Shown: piece by piece, positions 44,941-52,950 of the stretch
Layout: each line of letters starts with the position of its first letter
How positions within the stretch are numbered: position 1 is the stretch's first letter
Assembly: GCA_963666995.1 (NCBI GenBank)
Contig: OY762941.1
Location: 496,001 to 560,000 of the forward strand
Reading direction: 5' to 3'
DNA: 64,000 bases
Origin: Syntrophobacter sp963666995
GTDB taxonomy: Bacteria; Desulfobacterota; Syntrophobacteria; Syntrophobacterales; Syntrophobacteraceae
Made by a program: the position numbers and the translations under genes
The notes under the pieces: model-generated
The model's database searches: none
What the model was told of the DNA's origin: nothing
Seen by the model: the letters and a program-made list of their open reading frames with translations, nothing else

Positions 44941-45438
44941 ATGCCAAAGAAAACGAAAGTATTAAGCGAGGTGCTTCAGTTGGCGACGGAAGCCGCCGAG
45001 AAAGCCAAGACTTCCGATGATCTCAGAATGGCTCAAGCCGTATTGATCCCTGGCCTCCTCGACATCCCTGACCGCATCACTGGACAGATAGTTGGTCGTT
45101 CTCGTGGAACGGTAGTCCAATTGCGAAAGAAATTCAGTACCTTCAAACGATCGAAAGATCGCAACTGGGGCGGTCGCCGCTCCGGCTACATGACTATCGA
45201 GCAAGAACGTCAATTCCTTTCGCAATTTTTGGACCAAGCCTCACACGGTGGTATTTTGGTTGTGAGTGAGATTCAACGGGCTTTTGAGGCCCTGGTGGGG
45301 CGCAAAGTCGCCCAAAGCACCATCTACCGGATGCTGGACCGACATGATTGGCGAACAATCATCCCAAGGCCCCGTCATCCCAATAGCAACACCGAAGCCC
45401 AGGAGGGCTTAAAAAAAACTCCCGAGAACGGTGGCTAA
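44941..45438 (+). CDS. IS630-family transposase, N-terminal frame
   Basis: 165 residues with two helix-turn-helix regions (ITGQIVGRSRGTVVQLRKKF and RKVAQSTIYRMLDRHDW) that bind the element ends. It ends just after a run of eight A at about 45411-45418 (CTTAAAAAAAACTCC), at which ribosomes can slip into the frame of the catalytic part starting at 45431. The overlap and the A-run are typical for IS630 elements that make a fused transposase by frameshifting. The ATG at 45 kb follows GAGAGGG. Confidence 0.85.
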   Translation: MPKKTKVLSEVLQLATEAAEKAKTSDDLRMAQAVLIPGLLDIPDRITGQIVGRSRGTVVQLRKKFSTFKRSKDRNWGGRRSGYMTIEQERQFLSQFLDQASHGGILVVSEIQRAFEALVGRKVAQSTIYRMLDRHDWRTIIPRPRHPNSNTEAQEGLKKTPENGG

Positions 45439-46000
45439 ATGCGCTAAAGTACTTGCTCCCCTCGGAGTGCGCTTGCGGTTGATGCTTCAAGACGAAGGTC
45501 GTTTTGGGAGAATCAGCACCCCTCAGCGTTGCTGGGCGCCTCGCGGAATTCGCCCCCATGTATCCAGTCAGATCGTGCGCGAGTATACCTATGCATACGT
45601 TGCGGTATCCCCTCATGACGGCACAATGGATTCGTTGATTTTGCCCCAGGTTAGCGAACAGGCCATGTCTATTTTCTTGCAGGAAGTGAGCAACCGACAT
45701 CCGGATGAGTTCATCCTCATGGTTATGGATGGCGCTGGATGGCATAAAGCCAAGGCGCTCAGTGTGCCCGAGAACATGGCGCTGATCTTCCTTCCACCTT
45801 ACAGCCCAGAGCTCAATCCGGTGGAGCACATCTGGGAAAACATCCGAGAGAACGGTTTCCGGAACAAGGCTTTCAACAGCATCGAGGCTGTAGAGGATCA
45901 ATTGATGCAGTCCTTGGAGGCCCTCGAAAAGGACCCCGCGTCAGTGGCAAGCATGACAGGTTTTCCTTGGATCGTTAGTATTAACTTGCACGCAAAATAG
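45431..46000 (+). CDS. IS630-family transposase, catalytic DDE frame
   Basis: 189 residues with the DDE triad: Asp in LQDEGRFGRI, Asp in LMVMDGAGWHKA and Glu in LPPYSPELNPVEHIWENI, all in the classical IS630/Tc1 context. It is expressed most likely by slippage from the upstream frame, since its own start has no strong ribosome binding site. No internal stop is seen, so the element may still be active, apart from what the intron did at its left end. Confidence 0.88.
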   Translation: MAKCAKVLAPLGVRLRLMLQDEGRFGRISTPQRCWAPRGIRPHVSSQIVREYTYAYVAVSPHDGTMDSLILPQVSEQAMSIFLQEVSNRHPDEFILMVMDGAGWHKAKALSVPENMALIFLPPYSPELNPVEHIWENIRENGFRNKAFNSIEAVEDQLMQSLEALEKDPASVASMTGFPWIVSINLHAK

Positions 46001-46223
46001 TATTACATGGCCACACAGCGTCCCGAAATCGGCAATGTTTTGGCTCCTATTTTGCCGAAGCCGTACATTGTACGGATAAGGCTATTTTCGGAGGTTTTTG
46101 ACGTAAAATGCGTGGGAATCCGTGTGGGTCTTGCGTGGGAATCTCAGGTGGTTTAACTCCGGTTCAAACCGCATAAACCGCGTGAAGTCGGCTTATTCCG
46201 GGCTGGAAGCGTCTTGGGGATGC
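46001..46223. other. Island end between IS630 and right repeat
   Basis: No gene. It contains two imperfect copies of TGCGTGGGAATC near 46108-46146, of unknown meaning. Confidence 0.35.
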
Positions 46224-46347
46224 CCTTTCACGCCGGCAACACCGGTTCAAATCCGGTTGGGGACGCCAACTTAAAAATCAAGCGGGGTACTTTCGGGGTA
46301 CTCCGCTTCTTTTTTCTCCTGGAATTCAGTCCCACTCGGCGCGTCAG
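46224..46347 (+). repeat. Island direct repeat (right attachment site)
   Basis: Second copy of the 124-base repeat. It holds the 3' half of tRNA-Glu (from the anticodon loop, CCTTTCACGCCGG) with CCA and about 80 following bases, but no 5' half, so it is not a functional tRNA. Confidence 0.9.
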
Positions 46348-46741
46348 ATGAAGACAAAGATGAGGCCAAATCCCGCGCCGTTTGCCTTTGCCTGCGTCAA
46401 AAGGCGGGACGCTGCCCAATCGTCGCAAACATGACGGGAAGGAAATTCCAGCAAGCGAGAGTCGGGAACCGTTTCGACGGCGCCGCGCGTGGCGGCGGGC
46501 TTACCGAACCGGATAAGTTTAGTAGTCCATTTCACAAATTCAATGACATAATCCTATTGATGGGTGGCACGGACACCTCGTTGTCCGTGCGCGAAGCGCA
46601 AGAGGAAGCTCGGAGGGCAAGCCTTGGAATCGTGGCAACGGATTCGGCGGTCCTCTTGTCCTTACGGACCCGGATACAAGTATCCGGGCCACCCGTGATA
46701 AGATCTCCATGATACGTCATCGTATCTATGAAACAATGTAC
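46348..46741. other. Region between right repeat and quinone reductase gene
   Basis: No convincing gene. The minus-strand frames entering the repeat may be relics of an older gene end. It contains a REP/MITE-like structure at 46563-46694. Confidence 0.4.
46563..46694. repeat. Palindromic MITE/REP-like element
   Basis: About 130 bases bounded by GGTGGC and GCCACC (inverted). Inside are two perfect hairpins: GCACGGACA/TGTCCGTGC (46567-46590) and CCCGGATAC/GTATCCGGG (46669-46688). No coding capacity. Confidence 0.6.
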
Positions 46742-47368
46742 TTAGTGGCGGTTTTCGCGGTCTCCCTTTTGGACAGCCGGAAAGTATTCCCCGACAATCC
46801 GCACGACCTCGTCAAGCCACCCTTTACGCTGCTCCGGGGTGCTCGTTACGATGACGCCATACATCCTGCGATAGAATCCCTTCACGCCGCAAAGGTCGAA
46901 GATGCAGTTTTTCCAAAGGGTCTGCAACGGATCGCCGAATACCTCCAGTTCGCGGCGCGCCGGCGTATTGGAGGTATTGAACACGACGGCCGCCGTTGCT
47001 TTGAGCAGCCCGATGGGAACTCCCTCGCCGCTGTCACCTTCCTCGAATTCATAAGCCAAACCCGGGCGAATGACCCTGTCGATCCAGCCCTTCAAAATGG
47101 CGGGAGGCTGTCCCCACCAGTTGGGATGGACGATCACGATGCCGTCGGCCGCGGAAAGCTCTGCGCAATGGCCTTCGATGACCGACTCCAGGAGGGCACC
47201 GCACGGGATCTCCTCCGCCTGGAGAACAGGGTTGAATCCTTCCGCGTAGAGGTCATGAAACACGACACGGTGTCCATTGTCCAGCAAAGTCAGCACGGCG
47301 GCGTCGGCGATGGCCCGGTTGAAGCCGGCGGGATCCGGATGGGCCAAGACCACCAGTATATTCATCAT
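46742..47368 (-). CDS. NAD(P)H:quinone oxidoreductase-like flavodoxin-fold protein
   Basis: A 208-residue protein of the NQO/KefF/MdaB type. The fold starts ILVVLAHPDPAGFNRAIAD, then HDLYAEGFNPVL, VIVHPNWWGQPPAILKGWID (FMN and quinone contact region) and VFNTSNTP. It probably reduces quinones or similar compounds by two electrons with NAD(P)H, using bound FMN or FAD. GGAGG lies 8 bases before the first of two adjacent ATG codons. It is the first gene outside the island. It converges on nothing; the coiled-coil gene is upstream on the same strand. Confidence 0.88.
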   Translation of the reverse strand: MMNILVVLAHPDPAGFNRAIADAAVLTLLDNGHRVVFHDLYAEGFNPVLQAEEIPCGALLESVIEGHCAELSAADGIVIVHPNWWGQPPAILKGWIDRVIRPGLAYEFEEGDSGEGVPIGLLKATAAVVFNTSNTPARRELEVFGDPLQTLWKNCIFDLCGVKGFYRRMYGVIVTSTPEQRKGWLDEVVRIVGEYFPAVQKGDRENRH

Positions 47369-47414
47369 CTTCGGTTCCTCCCGTCTTCAAACCGGGACCC
47401 ATGCGTCCATAGGC

Positions 47415-48161
47415 CTAGCCTTGTTTCTTCAGGCGAGCCATTTTCTCTTCAAATGTTTCCGTAGCGACCGCGGGCGTCCCTTTCGCCGCCGCCATGGCGG
47501 CGGCGATTTCGGGGTCTTCTTCCTTTTCGGATGACGGCGCCGCCGACGTAAAGACCTCAGCCTTGCGCTTGTTTGCGTCCGCCCTCTGCTCGGCCTGGTC
47601 GCGCTGTTTATCGTAAATCTGGGCGAGAGAAGCCATTCCCGATGTCCGCTCCTTCAGCCCGGCCAGGACCTTGGCATTCTCAGCTTTCCTGTCCTCGCGC
47701 TCGGCCTTGAGTTTGGCCATTTCAGCCTGACGACGCTTGTTTTCGATCGTCTGCTTGCCTTCGGTTATCTTCCGTGCAAACTCATTCAATTCCTTCTGCA
47801 TCGCGGCAAAATATTCCGTTGCCTCATCGGCCTCGGCTTTTTCCTTTTCCAGATCGGGCACCATCGCCTCGGCCCTTTCCATCTGCGCCATTGCCTTGTC
47901 GGTTTTTCCCTGTTCCTGGAGGATTTTTGCCGAGGCAAGTATCTGGTCATAGGCGAAGCGCTTTTCGCGATATTCGCGGACTTCTCTTTCCATCTCCCGC
48001 TTTGCCCGTGTAACCTCGGCATTGATCTTGTCGAATTCCTGCTCCATCTGCTCTATTTCCAGGTCGGTAGCAAACGCCGGGTCCCATTGAGCGACTACTT
48101 CTTTCACTCCATTGCGTGCGTTTTGAAAAAGCTTTTTTCCCACATCAAAAAAGTACCCCAT
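47415..48161 (-). CDS. Coiled-coil protein, unknown function
   Basis: A 248-residue protein, almost entirely helical and charged. After MGYFFDVGKKLFQNARNG there are long heptad regions (EIEQMEQEFDKINAEVTRAKREM cut here by segments, and KAMAQMERAEAMVPDLEKEK), an Ala-rich linker and a C-terminal KMARLKKQG. The style recalls PspA/IM30-like membrane-associated proteins but I cannot confirm this. No signal or membrane span. GGAGA lies 7 bases before the ATG at 48161; an open frame 54 codons longer has no homology. It is close to the quinone reductase gene (46 bases). Confidence 0.6.
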   Translation of the reverse strand: MGYFFDVGKKLFQNARNGVKEVVAQWDPAFATDLEIEQMEQEFDKINAEVTRAKREMEREVREYREKRFAYDQILASAKILQEQGKTDKAMAQMERAEAMVPDLEKEKAEADEATEYFAAMQKELNEFARKITEGKQTIENKRRQAEMAKLKAEREDRKAENAKVLAGLKERTSGMASLAQIYDKQRDQAEQRADANKRKAEVFTSAAPSSEKEEDPEIAAAMAAAKGTPAVATETFEEKMARLKKQG

Positions 48162-48608
48162 CTGTTCTCTCCATTTCTTTGTTGTTCTGTCTAAATTCCG
48201 ATTCGCGGGCAGCCGAGCTGCTCTATCCATGTGGATACTTGATTTCCCGACACATAGTTGCAGAGGACGCATTTCGATGATTTTCACAACCCTCCGCAAC
48301 ACCACAATAACCTGCTTTCGCATCGGAGCCTGGGGGCATTCTAATTATCGCCCTCACCTCTTGCCTTATCGACCTGAAGGTACCCGGCAGCTCCGGATCC
48401 ATATTTTCCCATTCGCGGAAGGATCTCACAGACTCGACTTCAACACGGACGAACGCATTTCCCCGAATTTCAAGCTCAAGCCTTTCCGTGCCGTGCATCG
48501 TAAATACTCCCACTGCCCCCCAAGGCTTTCGCCCACCTGTTTCGATGATCGGTTGGTCCTTTCCCCGGCTGAAAAGGAATGGTTTCCGCCGGATTTCGTA
48601 TACCGACT
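48162..48608. other. Intergenic region, about 450 bases
   Basis: A minus-strand frame (48223-48513, 96 codons; includes GNAFVRVEVESVRSFREWEN) has codon use not unlike its neighbours but no family that I recognise. I do not call it a gene with confidence. No promoter or terminator stands out. Confidence 0.3.
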
Positions 48609-49577
48609 CTATTGCCGCCCTTGCTTTATACTCAACCCCATCCGTGAAGACTTCACCATCCTGCCGCCTCCGAGATCAACGCACCTTACTTCACAACTCG
48701 AGCATTGGTCCCAGCAAGGTTCAGTGTGGACGAGCACATGGCTGTTTTGCAGGCGTTTTCCGATTTCCAGCGCGACCGTACGGCTCAAATTATGACTTTC
48801 CTCGAGAGAACTGGTTCCGGCGACCACCATGTGAAAGTCAATGTACCTTTCATGGCCGGACTTGCGCGTCCTTAGGTTATGATACTCGACAATGGACCGG
48901 GAATTCTCTTCCAGGACTTCTTTTACTATTTTCTCTTCACTTTCGGGTAATTTGACGTCGAGGATATTCTGAACGGCATTCCTGGTTAATTCATATGCGG
49001 CTTTCAGGATGAGAAGGGCAACGGCAATCGCCGCGACAGGGTCCAGTATTTTTATGCCGGTCAGTTTCATGGCGATGAGGCCGGCCAATACGCCGACCGA
49101 GGTGTACACATCCATTCTCAGGTGCAGGGCATCGGCTTGCAGAGCCATGGAGTCGGTTTTTGCGGCAACCCTGTAAAGGTAATTGGAAACCAGGAAATTC
49201 GCGACGGCGGAGACAGCCATGACAGCCGCGCCGGCCCCGAGAGCCTCAATCTCGAGTCTTCCGCCGCTCAGTTTGCCGACCGCCTCAAACATGATGTAGC
49301 CCGCAGCGCCAAAGATAAGCAACGCCTCGATTATTCCCGAGAGACTCTCGATTTTTCCGTGTCCGTAGCGGTGCCTCTCATCGGCAGGTTTTCCAGACTC
49401 GCGGACCGAGAAGAAGGCGACAATGGCGGCGATAAGGTCCAGTGCGGAATGCGCGGCCTCCGCAACGACGCTTACGGAGTGCATCATAAGGCCCACAGCC
49501 AGTTTCATCACCGTCAGGATCGTATTCGACAATATTGAAAACGCGGCTGCGTTGATTTTTTCCCTGTTAGCCGTCAC
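48609..49577 (-). CDS. Cation diffusion facilitator transporter
   Basis: A 322-residue CDF protein that exports divalent metal (Zn, Fe, Co, Cd or Mn) by proton antiport. The transport-site aspartates and histidine are in AEAAHSALDLIAAIVAFF (HxxxD) and ALQADALHLRMDVYTSVGVL (HxxxD, with the first D in ADALH). About six spans precede a cytoplasmic ferredoxin-like domain (LPESEEKIVKEVL to VHTEPC). The C-terminus adds CWDQCSSCEVRC, four Cys that could sense metal. HD pairs in both positions fit zinc or iron selectivity, but this cannot be decided. Confidence 0.9.
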   Translation of the reverse strand: MTANREKINAAAFSILSNTILTVMKLAVGLMMHSVSVVAEAAHSALDLIAAIVAFFSVRESGKPADERHRYGHGKIESLSGIIEALLIFGAAGYIMFEAVGKLSGGRLEIEALGAGAAVMAVSAVANFLVSNYLYRVAAKTDSMALQADALHLRMDVYTSVGVLAGLIAMKLTGIKILDPVAAIAVALLILKAAYELTRNAVQNILDVKLPESEEKIVKEVLEENSRSIVEYHNLRTRKSGHERYIDFHMVVAGTSSLEESHNLSRTVALEIGKRLQNSHVLVHTEPCWDQCSSCEVRCVDLGGGRMVKSSRMGLSIKQGRQ

Positions 49578-49825
49578 TTTTTTCTCTCCGGAAAGGAACG
49601 AACCGCAAACTCTGCTTCTCTGTTGAAGAGAGGTGCCTTAAGCGCCTCTCCCTGCCACCTTGTCAAGAAAATCCTTCGGAAATGACTCCTGCCCGTGCCC
49701 GGGTCCATGCCCATGCTCCTTATGGTGTTTGTCCCCGTCATGTTTCCGATAGCGCCCGCTTTCTCCGGGGGGCTCATAGGCAGTAACCCGGGACCGGCAA
49801 AGCCAGGCCCGAGGCACGAACAGTT

Positions 49826-50875
49826 TCAGATGTTTCTCTCTGCCGGTTCATCCAGCTGGTTGATTGCCGAAAGCTTCCATTGTCGAGTTCCGATGTCACG
49901 GCAGAATGTCCAAAACTCCAGAAACTTAACCGGGTTCATCTTGTCTCCGGAGATGACCGTTCCGGTCTTCTCGTCTACGGTGTAATCGAGAAGGCTTGCA
50001 GTAAAGAGGACGGTGACATAGTCCTTGTCTGTTTCCTGCCAGACCTCGGTGGGCTCCACTTTTCGCACCGCTATGTTTTCCAGGTAATCGATGATGCCTC
50101 TTTCTTTCATGGATTCGAATTCAGTGGTGAAGAATTCGTTCATTTGGCCGGTGATTTTGTCCTCAATGCCTTTAACGCTCCGATTCGTCCAGGCAGCTTG
50201 TACGCGGAAGAAGAGATCCTGCAGTTCCTCCTTCAGCCGTTCTTCATTGAAGGCCGGATCGCTGCTTCTAAGATACTGAAATCCCTTCTCAACCTCACCA
50301 CCCGATGAGTACCCCCCCTGCCCTGTTTGTGACTCTCCACCGAAAACTTCCGGCCCCCCTCCGGGATTTCCAGCTCTCTCGAAGTTGGTTGAGTTGCCGA
50401 AAAGACCCGCACCAACCGCCCGAGCACGCCATCTCCTGTAAAACCGGTAGCCGAAGTAGGCCAAAAGGCAGAGGATGAGAATGTCAAAAAGTCCGATTCC
50501 ACTTCCTCCCGTTCCTCCGCGCGAAGCAGCATGCCCGGTGCCTCCGAACAACATGCTCCCCAGCAGACCCCCGGCGATGCCGCCGGCCATTCCCTGCATC
50601 AGTGAGCTTCCTCCAAATAGACCAGGGGAAGTGGCGTTTGGGCTGACGGGGGCATCGGGCCTGGCCTGACCGTTTAGGCCCGGAGATACGGGAGAGGGGC
50701 GGCTCGGCGCGGAAAAGCTCCGGCTCGAGCGGCTTCCCGACGAACCTCCTCCCCCTGCGCGTGCCCAGGCGCCGGACTCCATCAAAACCCCAATTCCAAA
50801 GAAAAGCATCACTGACAGTGCGACAGCGAAGGTGAATCCTTTATTTCTTTTCAAAGCGTTCCTCCTTGCATCCAT
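49826..50875 (-). CDS. Tim44-like domain membrane protein
   Basis: A 349-residue protein. A signal-anchor at residues 14-38 is followed by a Ser/Gly/Pro-rich segment with SSGSRSSRSFSAPSRPSP, a Gly-rich hydrophobic hairpin (AGGIAGGLLGSMLFGG), a membrane span (LFDILILCLLAYFGYRFY) and a C-terminal Tim44/MBA1-like domain (LKEELQDLFFRVQAAWTNRS to FWTFCRDIGTRQWKLSAI). Bacterial members of this family (often annotated MlaC-unrelated Tim44 domain) are of unknown function. The order of regions is typical for the proteobacterial form. Confidence 0.75.
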   Translation of the reverse strand: MDARRNALKRNKGFTFAVALSVMLFFGIGVLMESGAWARAGGGGSSGSRSSRSFSAPSRPSPVSPGLNGQARPDAPVSPNATSPGLFGGSSLMQGMAGGIAGGLLGSMLFGGTGHAASRGGTGGSGIGLFDILILCLLAYFGYRFYRRWRARAVGAGLFGNSTNFERAGNPGGGPEVFGGESQTGQGGYSSGGEVEKGFQYLRSSDPAFNEERLKEELQDLFFRVQAAWTNRSVKGIEDKITGQMNEFFTTEFESMKERGIIDYLENIAVRKVEPTEVWQETDKDYVTVLFTASLLDYTVDEKTGTVISGDKMNPVKFLEFWTFCRDIGTRQWKLSAINQLDEPAERNI

Positions 50876-50968
50876 GCGAATTCAGCAAGACCCTTTCAGT
50901 GTGGAGAGTAAAGGGTCGCGAAACCCTCGTTTGGGTCCGATCGTGGCTACGGCCGGAATCACCCCCGG

Positions 50969-51550
50969 TCAGTCAACAATCAAATGACCGGCAAGCAGAA
51001 TGAGAACGACCGAGCCAAGCACCCCGGGGTGTGTGTGAACTTTGTATATGAACCTGGTAAATCTTCGCGGAGCGAGCCGAAATTTCAGAAGGAGTCCGAA
51101 GCCGGCCAGGATGAGCATGGAAACGAGGCCCCACTCGGGAAGAGATGTGGAACTGCAGCGGGAAAGCGACCAATGGAGAAGGGCAATGGCCGGAATCACC
51201 GGATTCAAAAAGTAGTGGAACCTCATAAGGTATTTCTTCTGGATCCGGTTGATGCCGTTGAGCGATTGTTTGGTTGCCTCCCCCAGGGGAAGGAGTCTAT
51301 TTGTCGCTTTGATCAACACACTTGTGATGACGGTCAGGTTGGCAGCGATCAACAGCCAGGCAACCATTTGTCCGGTCGTTTCATTGCCGTGATCGCGTCT
51401 GCCGTGACTCTTCGGATTTTCGGGCGGACCATCCAGGCTGCTCTGAAAATGCTTTCCTTTTCCGGGGTGACCGTCAGCCATGACTCCGGCCACGGGGGCT
51501 GCCAGCCATATGACAATTAGAAGCACTAAACCGCGTTTCAACATTCCCAT
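50969..51550 (-). CDS. Small membrane protein with conserved His, cytochrome b-like
   Basis: A 193-residue protein with a signal peptide (RGLVLLIVIWLAAPVAGVMA), a hydrophilic His/Gly-rich stretch and four predicted spans. Histidines in FHYFLNP, ALLHWSL, VHTHPGVLG and AGHLIVD lie near membrane helices in a pattern that recalls b-type cytochromes or ferric-reductase-like domains. No family can be named with certainty. The ATG at 51550 is preferred because GGAGG lies 6 bases upstream; an ATG 21 bases before it has no such site. It neighbours the Tim44-like gene on the same strand. Confidence 0.6.
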   Translation of the reverse strand: MGMLKRGLVLLIVIWLAAPVAGVMADGHPGKGKHFQSSLDGPPENPKSHGRRDHGNETTGQMVAWLLIAANLTVITSVLIKATNRLLPLGEATKQSLNGINRIQKKYLMRFHYFLNPVIPAIALLHWSLSRCSSTSLPEWGLVSMLILAGFGLLLKFRLAPRRFTRFIYKVHTHPGVLGSVVLILLAGHLIVD

Positions 51551-51818
51551 GCCATTCCTCCAAACATTCATTCCGGCGCGTGTCGGGAAGCATAATGGTC
51601 TAAATTTTATTTAGCAAGTAAAATCAGTTAGCTAAACATTGTTGGCGAGTATATGCTAAATTTGGAAAAGCTAATAATCGTAGGCTTCCCGCAAGCGTTT
51701 AGCAGACCCCATCTTTTCTCCGACCTAGAGGGAATGGCATTCCTTCTCCAGCCGTCTGGAGTCAGATCATGGATGCCGGAGAGTGAGTGTCTTCAACCAG
51801 AACTGTCTGGCATTCTCC
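51551..51818. other. A+T-rich region at the distal end of the CRISPR array
   Basis: No gene. Several short related words occur (TTTAGCAAG, TTAGCTAAA, TGCTAAAT, AAGCTAAT) between 51609 and 51678. It may hold the promoter of the membrane protein gene on the minus strand. Confidence 0.35.
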
Positions 51819-52578
51819 GGTCCATCCCCACCCGCGTGGGGAACACTCGGTGGGAAGGTCGCAACTCCCCGCCTACTCCGGTTCATCCCCACCTACGTGG
51901 GGAACACTGCACGCCGCCAACCATCCAAGCACATGGCACCGGTTCATCCCCACCTGCGTGGGGAACACTTTACCATGACCGGCAAAATGGATTTCTCGAA
52001 CGGTTCATCCCCACCCGCGTGGGGAACACGAAATATGAGAGCAAAAACACGGCACTCGTTCGGGTTCATCCCCACCCGCGTGGGGAACACGGCTGCGGGG
52101 TTGTTCCGGTGGTTATATCGCCCGGTTCATCCCCACCTGCGCGGGGAACACGATCTGTTGTGGGCATCTCCCGACTGTACCCACGGTTCATCCCCACCTG
52201 CGTGGGGAACACACCAGGAACGCGCCCAGGGGGGCGGAAAGGATCGGTTCATCCCCACCTGCGTGGGGAACACGTGTTCCACAAGGTTCTGGGATGCCGC
52301 GGGACCGGTTCATCCCCACCTGCGTGGGGAACACTCGAGAGTGATACGGTGCGGGCTGTAGGGCTTCGGTTCATCCCCACCTGCGTGGGGAACACTATCA
52401 CAATGCCTTTTTAGTAGGTATTGAGGACGGTTCATCCCCACCTGCGTGGGGAACACACCACTTCGGCCGCTTTTTCGATCCCACAGATCGGTTCATCCAC
52501 ACCTGCGTGGGGAACACTCTATCTCCCGATCAAGACTGAGCGAGCATTCCAGTTCATCCCCACCTGCGTGGGGAACAC

Positions 52579-52695
52579 GGAGCCCTCACCTCCCGCACGG
52601 GGCGCGGCGTCCGGCTCGGTTATCGGGGTGCGGCCCAACCGGAGCCATCTGTAACAAATTTATATCAAGCTCGGAGACCAGACAATGCCGGTGAG
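52579..52695. other. Gap without repeat inside the array
   Basis: 117 bases separate two repeats where 33 are expected. No repeat can be recognised inside; it equals about two spacers plus one lost or replaced repeat. Confidence 0.7.
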
Positions 52696-52932
52696 GGTTC
52701 ATCCCCACCTGCGTGGGGAACACGCCCGGAGCGGCTACGATACCCGCGCCGGCCTCGGTTCATCCCCACCCGCGTGGGGAACACGTTTGCCGGTGGTGGA
52801 GTGGCAAAGCGGCCTACGGTTCATCCCCACCCGCGTGGGGAACACGACCTGTTCCGCCGTAATGAGCTTCGGTTCGTAGGTTCATCCCCACCTGCGTGGG
52901 GAACACCAGGTGGATCACCCCGCCGTCATCAC

Positions 52933-52950
52933 GGCCTGCGTGGGGAACAC
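52933..52950 (-). repeat. Truncated CRISPR repeat
   Basis: Only the right part GGCCTGCGTGGGGAACAC is present; the GGTTCATCCCCA half is missing, so this unit cannot form a normal crRNA hairpin. Confidence 0.75.

Larger units (their letters stand above)
44880..46000 (+). mobile_element. IS630-type insertion sequence
   Basis: Two transposase frames flanked by imperfect inverted ends. The left end has CTTGCGTGCAACATTGAACT (44881 on) and the right end, reversed, TTGCGTGCAAGTTAATACTA (ending about 45994). IS630 elements insert at TA; TA is present at both ends. The left end borders the group II intron directly. Confidence 0.8.
38374..46223. mobile_element. Genomic island in tRNA-Glu
   Basis: 7,850 bases from the start of the left repeat to the start of the right repeat. 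Integration into the 3' end of a tRNA gene with restoration of the gene is the hallmark of tyrosine-recombinase elements. Base composition inside (38.5-42.8 kb) is visibly more A+T rich than on both sides. Cargo: possible integrase remnant, methyltransferase-DUF262-RelA/SpoT operon, truncated flavin reductase, group II intron and IS630 element. No intact integrase is present, so the island is probably fixed. Confidence 0.85.

Noticed and set aside
46228..46428. Minus-strand frame ending SPTGFEPVLPA
   Set aside because: This peptide is the translation of the tRNA-Glu 3' half on the other strand, a known annotation artefact near tRNA genes.
48223..48513. 96-codon minus-strand frame between the coiled-coil and CDF genes
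   Set aside because: Plausible codon use but no homology, no ribosome binding site that I trust; left as unconfirmed.
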